From Neptunitalea lumnitzerae (GTDB lineage Bacteria > Bacteroidota > Bacteroidia > Flavobacteriales > Flavobacteriaceae), in assembly GCF_027924185.1 (NCBI RefSeq), contig NZ_BRVO01000001.1, positions 1,488,001 to 1,552,000 on the forward strand: a stretch of DNA of 64,000 nt. The letters are read 5' to 3'. Under the pieces are notes generated by a model. That model worked only from the letters and a program-made list of their open reading frames with translations, was not told where the DNA came from and searched no databases. Numbering within the stretch: position 1 is the first letter of the stretch; every line of letters begins with the position of its first letter. The position numbers were made by a program, and so were the translations under genes. Positions 28,641 to 37,675 of this stretch are shown piece by piece.

Positions 28641-28726
28641 GCTCGAGTGGTGGAATTGGTAGACACGCTGGACTTAAAATCCAGTGAACAGTAATGTTCG
28701 TGCGGGTTCAAGTCCCGCCTCGAGTA
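28641..28726 (+). tRNA. tRNA-Leu (TAA), first copy
   Basis: 86 bases with the long variable arm of a class II tRNA. Acceptor GCTCGAG pairs with CTCGAGT (G-U at position 1). The anticodon loop CTTAAAA gives TAA, which reads UUA/UUG. The T arm is GCGGGTTCAAGTCCCGC. CCA is not encoded. It is identical to the second copy at 28803. Confidence 0.95.
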
Positions 28727-28727
28727 C

Positions 28728-28761
28728 AAAAAGCCTTATCGCTTTTGATGAGGCTTTTTTT
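28728..28761 (+). terminator. Rho-independent terminator after first tRNA-Leu
   Basis: AAAAAGCCTTATC, GCTTTT loop, GATGAGGCTTTTTTT: a stem with one G-U pair and a T tract, directly after the tRNA. Confidence 0.88.
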
Positions 28762-28802
28762 CTATTTTCAAGTAGTGTTATGCAGTTATATATACAATAT
28801 TC

Positions 28803-28888
28803 GCTCGAGTGGTGGAATTGGTAGACACGCTGGACTTAAAATCCAGTGAACAGTAATGTTCGTGCGGGTTCAAGTCCCGCCTCGAGTA
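28803..28888 (+). tRNA. tRNA-Leu (TAA), second copy
   Basis: Identical over 86 bases to the copy at 28641, with the same anticodon loop CTTAAAA. It lies after the terminator of the first copy. The 41 bases between show no clear TAnnTTTG box, so expression may rely on read-through or a weak promoter. Confidence 0.95.
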
Positions 28889-28889
28889 C

Positions 28890-28924
28890 AAAAAGCCTTA
28901 TCATTTTTTTGATAAGGCTTTTTT
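28890..28924 (+). terminator. Rho-independent terminator after second tRNA-Leu
   Basis: AAAAAGCCTTATC, loop ATTTTTTT, GATAAGGCTTTTTT. The second arm is a perfect complement here, while the first tRNA-Leu terminator has a G-U pair. Confidence 0.88.
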
Positions 28925-28964
28925 GTTTTTTTAAGGTTTTAAGTGATTTCCACCAATCCTACCG

Positions 28965-31202
28965 CTAAGAAACCTTCATTGTTTTCTCTGAAAGATATTT
29001 TTCTAAGGTAATTTTTAGATTTTCAAACAGTACGGGTTTGGTAATAAAATCGTCCATACCCTCTGCCATAGCTGTTTTACGGTCTTCTTCAAAAGCACTT
29101 GCGGTAATTACAATAATAGGGATAGGGGTGGCCTGGTATTTTTTGGTTTGTTTTATTTGTTGGGCGGCTTCTATGCCATTCAGAACAGGCATATGAATGT
29201 CCATAAGAATCAAATCAAAATCTTCTTTTTCGTACAGGTCAACAGCTTCTTTTCCGTTGGGGGTAATTACGGTAGTTATTTGCAGTTTGGTAAGCATTCG
29301 CTCTATTACCAATTGGTTTATTTTGTTGTCTTCTGCCAACAACACGCGGTTACCTTTTAGTAGGGTATGTTTAGGGGTTTCGGTACCAATAATATTGGGG
29401 TGTACTTCATTTACCACTTCAAAAGTAAGGGTGAAGTAAAACTCGGTACCTTGGTTTAAGGTGCTCTCTAAATGCAACTGACCGCCCATAAGCTGTACTA
29501 GTTGGTTGCTAATGGTAAGTCCTAGTCCGGTACCACCATATTTTCTGGTGGTAGAAATATCGTTTTGTACAAAGGCTTCAAACAGTTTTTCCTGTTCGTT
29601 TTTGGCAATACCTATACCAGTATCTTTTACCGAAAATAATATACTAACGCAACTAGGTGTTTTAGAGGCCAAGGTTACATTTAGGCTTACATGGCCGCTA
29701 TGCGTAAACTTAATACCGTTACTAATAATATTTAGTAATACTTGTTGTAAACGTAATACATCGCCCTTTATAAATTGTGGTATTGTAGTATCTATATGCA
29801 TATTAAAGGCAATATTCTTTTCGCTTACTTGGTGTTTAAAAATGCCTTCTAAGTTTTTAAAAATTAAATGAATATTAAATACATTGTTTTCTAGCTTCAT
29901 TTTATCTTCCTCTAGCTTAGAGTAGTCTAAAATCATATTTACTAACTCTAATAGGTGATTGGCAGAGTATTTAGCCAAGCTAATGTTTTGCTGTTGTACT
30001 TTGTTTAGCGGGTCTATTTCTATTACCTGAAGCATGCCAATAATACCATTTAAAGGGGTTCTAATTTCATGACTCATATTGGCAAGAAAACGCGATTTGT
30101 AATGGGCATTACGTTCCGACTTTTCCTTTTCTTCATTGAGTCTGCGGATGGTTTTGTTTAACGATTCTTTGAGTAGTTGAAAATTGGCAAATAGCTTTTG
30201 TATTTCAATAGACGACAATTTAAAGTCGGGTGTGGGTAGTTTTCTATCCGGGTTGTTTAGGAAATCACTTAAAATATAAAACCTGAAATTTTCGTTGAGT
30301 AATTTAATATCGTGGGTAAGCGTTTTTACCAAAAAGGCACTTACTAATATGGCTATAATGCCAATAAATAGGGTTTGAATGATAAGATAATTAGAGTTGG
30401 CTTTGGTTAAGGCCAACAACTTTTGCGATACCTCGCCCTTAATTTGAAATAAGGAATTGTTTAAACTGTCGTGTAGATGTTTTACATCGGTAATGAGTCC
30501 GGTTTCGTCATAAAACCCAAGAGCTTTGGTTTTGGTTACGTAGAGGTTAAACGTTTCAGCATAGTTTTTAAGTAAATCTTTACCATGTGTGTTCAGGTTG
30601 TTTTCTGTTAAGATGGTACTCACGAGGTGGTTGAACTTAGTTTGGTAGATGGTATCAGCCCTCAGCATAAAATCTTTTTCGTGTCTTCTTAGTTGTAAAA
30701 TAGAAGCTTCAGGTATTGCAGATAAGCGTTCTATTTCGTGTGCCATGGTTCGCATTTTACCTTCAATACCATAGTCTTTAAAGCCTCTTTCTTGTATTGC
30801 TTTACGGGTAGTTTGTGATAGCGCTATTAATTGTTGGTACTGTTTCCTTACCTTAATTAGGGAGTCTTGCACCGTTAGACTTAACGTTTTGGACTCTTCT
30901 TGTAAGCGTAGTAAGGTTTGGTAATTAACTTTTAAATTGCTGAGGTAGTTGTCTATAGTTTCCTGTTTGTCTTGTGTATAAAACAGAGGATCTTTATAGC
31001 CTGCCAAAATGAAATTTTGGTAATGGATGAAATTTTCAGAAAACTTATTTTGTAATTCTGATAGCTGAAATGAGAATATAGAAACCTGATTGGTTTCCTT
31101 ATCGGTACGCAAATATAGGAATAGCCATAGGGCTAGTATAAGTGCTAAACTGATAAAAGAAAGCCATATTTGAAAGGCTAAATTTTTAGTGCGAATCTTC
31201 AA
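28965..31202 (-). CDS. hybrid sensor histidine kinase with receiver domain
   Basis: 745 residues: membrane helix 10-30, a helical extracytoplasmic sensor (about 35-275, with LRRHEKDFMLRADT like the helical-bundle sensors of chemoreceptors), a second helix about 278-297, coiled coil, HisKA with phosphoacceptor His378 in MSHEIRTPLNG, HATPase (DTGIGIAKNEQEKLF, GGTGLGLTISNQL), and a C-terminal receiver with phospho-acceptor Asp668 in LILMDIHMP and Lys in FITKP. Phosphate must leave through an Hpt protein; none is adjacent, but a stand-alone Hpt protein is encoded at 8203. The signal sensed is unknown. Confidence 0.92.
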   Translation of the reverse strand: MKIRTKNLAFQIWLSFISLALILALWLFLYLRTDKETNQVSIFSFQLSELQNKFSENFIHYQNFILAGYKDPLFYTQDKQETIDNYLSNLKVNYQTLLRLQEESKTLSLTVQDSLIKVRKQYQQLIALSQTTRKAIQERGFKDYGIEGKMRTMAHEIERLSAIPEASILQLRRHEKDFMLRADTIYQTKFNHLVSTILTENNLNTHGKDLLKNYAETFNLYVTKTKALGFYDETGLITDVKHLHDSLNNSLFQIKGEVSQKLLALTKANSNYLIIQTLFIGIIAILVSAFLVKTLTHDIKLLNENFRFYILSDFLNNPDRKLPTPDFKLSSIEIQKLFANFQLLKESLNKTIRRLNEEKEKSERNAHYKSRFLANMSHEIRTPLNGIIGMLQVIEIDPLNKVQQQNISLAKYSANHLLELVNMILDYSKLEEDKMKLENNVFNIHLIFKNLEGIFKHQVSEKNIAFNMHIDTTIPQFIKGDVLRLQQVLLNIISNGIKFTHSGHVSLNVTLASKTPSCVSILFSVKDTGIGIAKNEQEKLFEAFVQNDISTTRKYGGTGLGLTISNQLVQLMGGQLHLESTLNQGTEFYFTLTFEVVNEVHPNIIGTETPKHTLLKGNRVLLAEDNKINQLVIERMLTKLQITTVITPNGKEAVDLYEKEDFDLILMDIHMPVLNGIEAAQQIKQTKKYQATPIPIIVITASAFEEDRKTAMAEGMDDFITKPVLFENLKITLEKYLSEKTMKVS

Positions 31203-31286
31203 AATTTTGGGGTTATTCTAAAATTTTGAAAATACTATCTAACCAATTCTTTTAGGTTACTGAAATATGAAATAAAGGTTAAACCT

Positions 31287-32147
31287 TTAAGCTTTTAGTG
31301 ATACTTGCGGTTTTTTGTGGCTTATAAAATAGTAGGCTATAAAAATAACCAGCAAGGCGCTTAAAATAGATACTTCTAACCAGTACTCTAAAGGATGAAT
31401 CCATATTTCTTTAAAGAGGTTCCAGCGTCCTAGTATTTCAATGAAATTCCAAAAGATAATTACTGTAGGTACGGCATATCTAATAGCGTAATCAAACTTT
31501 TTAATCTTTACAAGGGTTTTCATTAGGTATAACGACCATAATAAAGAGCCAAAGGCAGTGATGTACGTAATAGGGTGTTTGTCTCCGGCAATATCTTTGT
31601 CGTACACCATTAGAAGTACTAAATAGAAAGTCCATAAAATCATGATGGTTTCTATAAAGGTAACCAAAGCAAGAGGTCGGCCTTTATCTTTAGATTTTAA
31701 ACTTTTTTTGATACCAATGTGCTTTTGTATCCAATTAAAAAATTGACATTTATTAGAAGAAAAGATGTAGAGTAAGAAGAAGGAACCTAACAGCCCAATG
31801 CTAGAGGGCATGATAAGATATTCTGGTTTTGTAACCACTGTACCATTTTCAGTAAGGGGTAATGTGCCAATTTTTTCAGCAATCCAAACAAAAGAAAATT
31901 CAATCCATCCGGTCCATACCAAGACACCGCCGAGTAACCCTAATAAGGTGGCTACCGATTTTTTCTGCTCAAAATAGAAGCCACTACGCAAAGCTATCAC
32001 TCCTAAAAATCCTATAATAAAAGCACCTGATAGTTTATAATCTGCAAGTATTTGATCGTTGAGTACCATTAAGGCGTGCCCAATAGGCATAAAGAATAGA
32101 ACAATAAGAAATGAGAGAATCCCTATTTTGTAATGCTGTAGTTTCAT
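31287..32147 (-). CDS. multi-pass membrane protein, unknown function
   Basis: 286 residues with about seven membrane helices (starting at about 8, 37, 67, 111, 160, 195 and 260) and a basic loop near 140-155 (HIGIKKSLKSKDKGR). I do not recognise the family. It lies between the hybrid kinase and the ABC exporter, all on the minus strand but with separate gaps of 84 and 125 bases, so co-transcription is not obvious. Codon use is like its neighbours, with no sign of recent transfer. Confidence 0.7.
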   Translation of the reverse strand: MKLQHYKIGILSFLIVLFFMPIGHALMVLNDQILADYKLSGAFIIGFLGVIALRSGFYFEQKKSVATLLGLLGGVLVWTGWIEFSFVWIAEKIGTLPLTENGTVVTKPEYLIMPSSIGLLGSFFLLYIFSSNKCQFFNWIQKHIGIKKSLKSKDKGRPLALVTFIETIMILWTFYLVLLMVYDKDIAGDKHPITYITAFGSLLWSLYLMKTLVKIKKFDYAIRYAVPTVIIFWNFIEILGRWNLFKEIWIHPLEYWLEVSILSALLVIFIAYYFISHKKPQVSLKA

Positions 32148-32272
32148 GTTTATTTAGATTGAATCTAAACAAATGTAAATAGAAATCTACTACGTATTTT
32201 CTTGAAATAACTTTATTACTTTTCCTATGATTTTTGTTAGCTGCTAAGGGTGTTTTTTAAGGGTTTCTTGAA

Positions 32273-34033
32273 TTAAGATGATTTGTGTCCGCTAATAAGT
32301 TTTGCAACAGCATCCTGTAAAGAGCCAGCAGGTTCTACTTCTTTATTGTTGATAAAGAAAATTTCATCGGCATTTTCAATTGTATTTAAGCGGTGGGCTA
32401 TAATTACTGTTGTGGTATGCGATGGTAGTTGCTGTAAAATTTTATCGAGCAACTGTTCGGTAACTGTATCAATATTAGCAGTGGCTTCGTCTAGTATTAA
32501 AATATCCGGATTTCTAAGTACGGCTCTTATAAATGCAATCACCTGCTTTTGCCCTAAACTAATACTATTGTTATCGCTTACAGTGGTATGTAAACCATCG
32601 TTAAACAAGCTTAATAGTTCTTCTAATCCGGAGGTTTTTAAAAGTTCGGTAAGTTGCGCATCCGAATAATTTACGTAAGCTTCATTACCGTATAAGATAT
32701 TGTCTTTTACGGTACCTGAAAACAAAAACGGATCTTGTAGAATAAAACCAATTTTTTCTGCACGCTCTTTTGAACTATAGGTTTTTATGTTTTTACCATT
32801 TAAAAATATAGTACCCTCGGTAGGGTCAAACAAACGAGCAATTAAGGAAGCTGTAGTGGTTTTTCCACCACCAGTAGGGCCCACCAAAGCGTACGTTTTT
32901 CCTTTTTCAAAATGAAAGCTTACATTGTGTAATACCTCTTTTCCTTCTGGGTAGGCAAAATATACGTTGTTAAAACTTAGTGCAAACTCATGGGTTTCTT
33001 CAGTAGTAGGTAACGATTCCTGAACCAAATCGTTTTCCATGTTTAGTATTTGCGAAATTCTATCCCAGCCTGCCATAGCTAACTGAAAGTTTGTCCATAA
33101 CGAGGCTATTTGTTGCAACGGCTTGTAGAAGCTATCCGAATAACTAATATAACTTACCAATATACCCACGGTAAAATCGCCATTGATTATTAAACTAATC
33201 CCATAAATAAGCACAATTAATTGTGCAAAATTGGCTCCCAATCCATACACAGGTACAAATAGGTTGTTAGCCAAGCCCGATTTAATAGAAGTCGTATAAT
33301 TTTCGTTATTGGCTTTAGCAAAGCGCTTTCTAAAATAATCTCTACGGTTAAAGGCTATAATAACTTTAAAGTTATTCAAGCTTTCTTGTACTTCAGAACT
33401 TAAGTTGCCCGAGGCTTTTAGGCTTAATGCATTTCGTTTTTTAACCCATGGAGAAATTGCCATGGTGAAAATAAAGATGCAGATACCTGGTACTAAAGTA
33501 GCCATCCCTAATTTGGGGTGTATGGTAAGCAAAAATACCGCTGCGCCAATCATCATAGCCATATTACCCACAAACTGCATTAATGATTGTGAGAAAAACT
33601 GGTTGATTTTATCGGTGTCGTTGTTTACTCTGGAGATGATATCTCCTGTTTTATTTTGATTAAAAAAGGCAATGGGTAATTCCTGTAACTTATTAAACAA
33701 CGCATTACGTAATGTAAATAGCATACGTTGCCCCACAGAGCCCATAACTTTGGTTTGCAAATATTGCGTAGCACTGGCAATAAGGTACATAAGTAAAATA
33801 TACAGCGCATATTTTAATAAGCTCTTATAGTCGCCCGTTACCACCGCATGGTCTATAGCATACCCCACCAACAACGGAGCTACCAATTTAGAAGCCGCAT
33901 TGATAATGATAATCACCAATGCCAGTAACAAGTTTTTACGTTCGTGCGGAATAAGCTGAAACAACTTACGTAAACCTTTTACGTTAGAAGTTTTCTTCTC
34001 TTTATCAAATAAGGTGTTCAGATTATAATTCAT
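32273..34033 (-). CDS. ABC exporter half-transporter, subunit with canonical Walker B
   Basis: 586 residues from ATG 34033: six membrane helices (about 30-320) then an ATPase domain with Walker A GPTGGGKT, Walker B ILILDEATANID (catalytic Glu present), switch His in IIAHRLNT, but a non-canonical signature ISLGQKQ instead of LSGGQ. The ATG lies inside the 3' end of the partner gene (11-base overlap), so the two are translationally coupled. Together they form a heterodimeric type IV exporter (lipid, peptide or drug). An earlier in-frame ATG at 34126 would overlap the partner by 104 bases and is unlikely. Confidence 0.9.
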   Translation of the reverse strand: MNYNLNTLFDKEKKTSNVKGLRKLFQLIPHERKNLLLALVIIIINAASKLVAPLLVGYAIDHAVVTGDYKSLLKYALYILLMYLIASATQYLQTKVMGSVGQRMLFTLRNALFNKLQELPIAFFNQNKTGDIISRVNNDTDKINQFFSQSLMQFVGNMAMMIGAAVFLLTIHPKLGMATLVPGICIFIFTMAISPWVKKRNALSLKASGNLSSEVQESLNNFKVIIAFNRRDYFRKRFAKANNENYTTSIKSGLANNLFVPVYGLGANFAQLIVLIYGISLIINGDFTVGILVSYISYSDSFYKPLQQIASLWTNFQLAMAGWDRISQILNMENDLVQESLPTTEETHEFALSFNNVYFAYPEGKEVLHNVSFHFEKGKTYALVGPTGGGKTTTASLIARLFDPTEGTIFLNGKNIKTYSSKERAEKIGFILQDPFLFSGTVKDNILYGNEAYVNYSDAQLTELLKTSGLEELLSLFNDGLHTTVSDNNSISLGQKQVIAFIRAVLRNPDILILDEATANIDTVTEQLLDKILQQLPSHTTTVIIAHRLNTIENADEIFFINNKEVEPAGSLQDAVAKLISGHKSS

Positions 34034-35756
34034 ACGTACTGGTGCTTTGTTGTGAATTAAATATTTGAACATACTCCGGACTACTTTGCAGTAGGTCTTC
34101 ATGTTTGCCAGAAGCCAGTAGTTCACCTTCCATTAACAGCAGTATGGTATCATAGTCTTTCACTGCATTTATTTTTTGTGTGACCGATAGTAAGGTAATA
34201 TCTGGGTAATACGTGCGTAGGTTTTTCCAAATGGTTTGTTCCGTTTTGGTATCTACTCTTGCGGTAAAATCATCTAAAAATAAAATTTTAGGATTTTGCG
34301 CTAAAGCCCTTGCCAACATAATACGTTGTTTTTGTCCGCCCGATAGGGTAGTGCCACGTTCCGAAACATCGGTATCTAGCCCTTGTGGTAGGTCTTTTAT
34401 AAAACCTGCTAAGTCTGCGGTTATAATTGCTTTTTCTAGGTCGGCATCACTTACATCATTGCTAAAAGAAATGTTTTCTCTAATACTCATGTTAAACATT
34501 ACACTGTCTTGAAAAACCAATCCTACCTGCTTAAAAAAGGCATTGGTTTCAAACGCTTCCATGGGAGCATTGTTATATAAAACACTACCGGAATCTGGTA
34601 ATAATAACCCAGTTAAAATATTTAGTAATTGTGTTTTTCCGGCTGCGGTAGGACCAATTATTGCGGTCCGTTGTCCGGGTTCAATGGTAAAACTTACATC
34701 CTTCAACACAGGCTTTTGTTCAAAAGACAGGTGAATGTTTTGCACTGAAATTTCACCTGTTAAATCATCGGTTTTGGTACCTGAATACTCTGTGTCTTCA
34801 GCTTCTAAAACATCTTTAATTCTGCTGTACGATGCAGTAGCCTGGGCTATAATATTGCTCATAAACCCAATAACCAAAATAGGAAAAATTAATAAAGCCA
34901 AGTAGCTTCTAAAAGCGGCAAAATCACCAAGGGTCATATCGTCTTCAATTACATAATGTCCTCCCAAAGTAAGAATGGTAAGGTTTGCTAAATTGGCTAC
35001 CAAAATGATGATGGGAATTAACGAGGCGAATAAGGTAACTATAGAAATACCTAAGTTCTTAGCCTTATCATTCATTTGCATGAATTTGTAATATTCCAAT
35101 TGCTGTGCGTTGATAACACGTATCAAAGCAGCGCCAATAATACTTTCACTAATAATATTGTTGAGTTTATCTATTACCTCTCTACTTTCGGTAAACAATA
35201 CTTTTACTTTTTTAAGCACTAAATAGAATGCTACCCCAATAATAGGGATAATAGCAATTACAGTAAGTGCTAATTTCCAATCGATGGTTAATAGTAAAAC
35301 ACAGCCCCCAATAATAACAAAGGAAGAAGAGGTTATAGAAACCACCGCCTGTGATACAAATAGCTTTATAGAATCTATATCTGAGGTGAAGTTGGTTAAT
35401 AATTTTGAAGGATTAGCCGACTGCACAAAAGCATGACTTTGATTGGATATTTTATTGGACAAGCGCGTACGCAAATCTCGGGCAACCTTTTCAGAGGTGT
35501 AGGTTTGTAAAATACTCTGTAGGTAGGTAAAAATAAAAATAACTACCACCACTATGCCAAACATTTTTAGCAAGGCATCTGAGTTAAATTGATTGTTGGT
35601 AAAATCATCAATTCCGTTTCCTATAATTTTAGGAATCCACAAATTGAGTCCGTTACTTACTAACGCAAAGATAACTAGCAGTACCACCAAACTACGGTAG
35701 GGCTGTAATATCTTAAATATATTCGGTTTTTTGGCTTTTGGTGATTTAGATTTCAC
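34023..35756 (-). CDS. ABC exporter half-transporter, subunit with degenerate catalytic site
   Basis: 577 residues: six membrane helices (about 20-300), then an ATPase domain with Walker A GPTAAGKT and a perfect signature LSGGQKQR. The Walker B reads LFLDDFTARVD (Asp where the catalytic Glu is expected), and the switch region reads LLSVTQKINA with Gln in place of His. This is the complement of its partner's changes: the full ATP site pairs this signature with the partner's Walker motifs, and the other site is degenerate. This is the known layout of asymmetric heterodimeric exporters. Confidence 0.9.
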   Translation of the reverse strand: MKSKSPKAKKPNIFKILQPYRSLVVLLVIFALVSNGLNLWIPKIIGNGIDDFTNNQFNSDALLKMFGIVVVVIFIFTYLQSILQTYTSEKVARDLRTRLSNKISNQSHAFVQSANPSKLLTNFTSDIDSIKLFVSQAVVSITSSSFVIIGGCVLLLTIDWKLALTVIAIIPIIGVAFYLVLKKVKVLFTESREVIDKLNNIISESIIGAALIRVINAQQLEYYKFMQMNDKAKNLGISIVTLFASLIPIIILVANLANLTILTLGGHYVIEDDMTLGDFAAFRSYLALLIFPILVIGFMSNIIAQATASYSRIKDVLEAEDTEYSGTKTDDLTGEISVQNIHLSFEQKPVLKDVSFTIEPGQRTAIIGPTAAGKTQLLNILTGLLLPDSGSVLYNNAPMEAFETNAFFKQVGLVFQDSVMFNMSIRENISFSNDVSDADLEKAIITADLAGFIKDLPQGLDTDVSERGTTLSGGQKQRIMLARALAQNPKILFLDDFTARVDTKTEQTIWKNLRTYYPDITLLSVTQKINAVKDYDTILLLMEGELLASGKHEDLLQSSPEYVQIFNSQQSTSTYEL

Positions 35757-35836
35757 TTACGTATGTTCGTTAAGATGAATAACTAAATTCAAAAGTATAA
35801 TTATTTTTTGGTTATGTGTTTTAAGCCTATGGTAAA

Positions 35837-36910
35837 TTATAGTTTCACCTTATAAATCGTAAACTCCATATCAGAGATATCTCCTTTCACTTCATGAATG
35901 CGGGAGTTGGTATAGTATAGAAAACCATCAAAAATACTAAAGGTATCTGCCCATTTAACGTGGTCTCCTTCTAGTAGTGTTTTTAATTCTCCGGCAGGTG
36001 TTACGTAATTAATTTTATCATTTTCTATATCGGCTAAGTAGAGGTTTCCTTTGTTGTCGAAAATCATACCATCGGGTGCTCCGGTAGTAGCAATTTTGGT
36101 TACACTTTCTTCAATGCCTTTTTCAGTTCCGTTACGTAGGGAGTCGGTAGGTACGGCATATAACGTGTAGCCCGTTAAGGCATGGTAAAATAAGCTATCG
36201 TTTTTTAAAGCTATACCATCGGAGTGTACGGTACGTTTTTGGGTTTCGCCATTAAAGGTTAATTCATGTACTTCTGCACTGGTAGAAGTGTGTGCATCTA
36301 GCAGGCGCTTACTGGTATTTGTGTCTAAGTTATACACCACCAAACCGGGGGCTGCACTATCTGTAAAATAAAGACTGTTGTGTTTGGTGTCTATACGTAT
36401 ATCATTAATGTATGAGGTAGGCTTGTAACTACCTTCGGTAAGTTTTAAAATGCTTTGAAGTTGATTGGTATTAAGGTTAAACACAAAAACTCTGGGTGTA
36501 TCCAATACTTTTTTAAATTGTGGGTTTCGGGTATCTACCACATACAATAAACTGTCTGTAGCTACTACCGATTGCACTGCTACAAAAGTAGAGTCGGTAA
36601 TAGGTTGGCCAATTTCCCAGGTGTTCCAATCGGCATTAGGGTAGGGCTTAGGAATATCGTTTTCAAAAACTTCTATAACCGAATTGTGTACTCCTTTTCT
36701 CCATCTAGGGAAGTTGGCAAAAATTCGTCCGGTTTCAGTTACGGTAATACCAGTAACTTGTTGTCCTTTAAAGCGGGCAACCTCAATAGCAGTATTTGCT
36801 TTTGCTATGGTGTCGTTTATTTCTTCTTCCTTTTTTGTTTTAGTAGTATGGCAAGAGGTTAATAGTATTGTAAATAAAACAGGAAGCAGTTTAGTTATGT
36901 ATCGTTTCAT
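35837..36910 (-). CDS. major royal jelly protein/Yellow-like lipoprotein
   Basis: 357 residues: lipoprotein signal peptide (KLLPVLFTILLTSC, lipobox Cys20), then a six-bladed propeller of the MRJP/Yellow family. The N-terminal motif is TETGRIFANFPRWRKGVHNSV; YFTDSAAPGLVVYNLDT and HSDGIALKNDSLFYHALTGYTLY lie in the middle, and GAPDGMIFDNKGNLYLADIENDKI near the end resembles SMP-30 enzymes. Bacterial MRJP proteins are probably lactonases or ligand binders; the substrate is unknown. It follows an MdaB-like reductase gene by 63 bases and may share its transcript. Confidence 0.87.
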   Translation of the reverse strand: MKRYITKLLPVLFTILLTSCHTTKTKKEEEINDTIAKANTAIEVARFKGQQVTGITVTETGRIFANFPRWRKGVHNSVIEVFENDIPKPYPNADWNTWEIGQPITDSTFVAVQSVVATDSLLYVVDTRNPQFKKVLDTPRVFVFNLNTNQLQSILKLTEGSYKPTSYINDIRIDTKHNSLYFTDSAAPGLVVYNLDTNTSKRLLDAHTSTSAEVHELTFNGETQKRTVHSDGIALKNDSLFYHALTGYTLYAVPTDSLRNGTEKGIEESVTKIATTGAPDGMIFDNKGNLYLADIENDKINYVTPAGELKTLLEGDHVKWADTFSIFDGFLYYTNSRIHEVKGDISDMEFTIYKVKL

Positions 36911-36973
36911 TTTTTTATTTAAAAATAAATAAGTTGGCTTTAGAAACCAACTTATTAAGGAAACTTAACTGTT

Positions 36974-37576
36974 TTAGTTAATAAACAATGTGTTTAAATG
37001 TGTAAGATATTCTTTTTTCAATGCTTCAATACGTTTGGTACCTCCGTTTTTTTCAACATCGTGAAAGTGCATGCTAGGAAGTGCTTCCATAGCGATAAAC
37101 TCGTTCATTCTATGAAACCCAAATAGAATACCATCATCTACACTTGTTTCTTTAAAAAATTCACCTGGTAATGTGAAGGCTGTTTCAGGAGCATTCCAGC
37201 TGGTGGTGACCATGTATTTTTTACCATGTAGTAAACCTCCTTTGCCGTAATTAACATTAGGGTTATCACTTTTTCTACCGTCGCTATAATACATGCCTTT
37301 CCTATGTCCGGCAGTAAAAACTTTATCTATATATTCTTTTAAAGCAAATGGCATAGCAAACCACCATATAGGAAAATGGTATATTACAATGTCTGCCCAT
37401 AAGTATTTATCTACTTCACTTTCTAAATCATAAGGTTCATTAATGTCTGTTATTTTTAATTCAAAAGAGTTGTTACGAGTAAAAAACTCTTGGTCTAGTT
37501 CTAATAAGGTTTTGTTGAATCTGCCTGGAGAGTGTGCAAATATTTTGCCTCCATTTATTACAAAAATTTTCTTCAT
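36974..37576 (-). CDS. NAD(P)H quinone oxidoreductase, MdaB-like flavodoxin fold
   Basis: 200 residues in the flavodoxin-like NAD(P)H oxidoreductase family: MKKIFVINGGKIFAHSPGRFN (FMN phosphate loop), WADIVIYHFPIWWFAMPFALKEYIDKVFTAGHRKGMYYSDG and YMVTTSWNAPETAF. Length and motifs agree with MdaB (modulator of drug activity B), which reduces quinones by two electrons with bound FAD. It is divergent from a LysR regulator across about 100 bases, a layout typical of LysR control by quinones or electrophiles. Confidence 0.9.
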   Translation of the reverse strand: MKKIFVINGGKIFAHSPGRFNKTLLELDQEFFTRNNSFELKITDINEPYDLESEVDKYLWADIVIYHFPIWWFAMPFALKEYIDKVFTAGHRKGMYYSDGRKSDNPNVNYGKGGLLHGKKYMVTTSWNAPETAFTLPGEFFKETSVDDGILFGFHRMNEFIAMEALPSMHFHDVEKNGGTKRIEALKKEYLTHLNTLFIN

Positions 37577-37639
37577 ACTTTCTTGATTATAATTATTTCA
37601 GACAAATTTATGGAGATGTGTTTTCTAATAAAAATAATA

Positions 37640-37647
37640 TAAATTTG
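37640..37647 (+). promoter_or_regulatory. -7 promoter element of the LysR gene
   Basis: TAAATTTG matches TAnnTTTG 28 bases before the LysR start, within the 99-base gap shared with the MdaB-like gene. The AT-rich stretch from 37625 to 37670 is a fitting place for LysR binding, but I see no clear dyad. Confidence 0.4.
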
Positions 37648-37675
37648 CAATTAGTATAATAAAAGTTATAGATGT

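Larger units (their letters stand above)
28640..28902 (+). repeat. tandem 101-base exact duplication (tRNA-Leu plus terminator 5' arm)
   Basis: Bases 28640-28740 and 28802-28902 are identical by direct reading, at an offset of 162. The block covers the whole tRNA-Leu gene and the first arm of its terminator. Sequence before and after the block has diverged. Confidence 0.93.

Noticed and set aside
28640-28902. tRNA-Leu duplication as an integration scar (attachment site)
   Set aside because: Both copies are complete and only 162 bases apart, with no integrase or element between them; a local tandem duplication is simpler.
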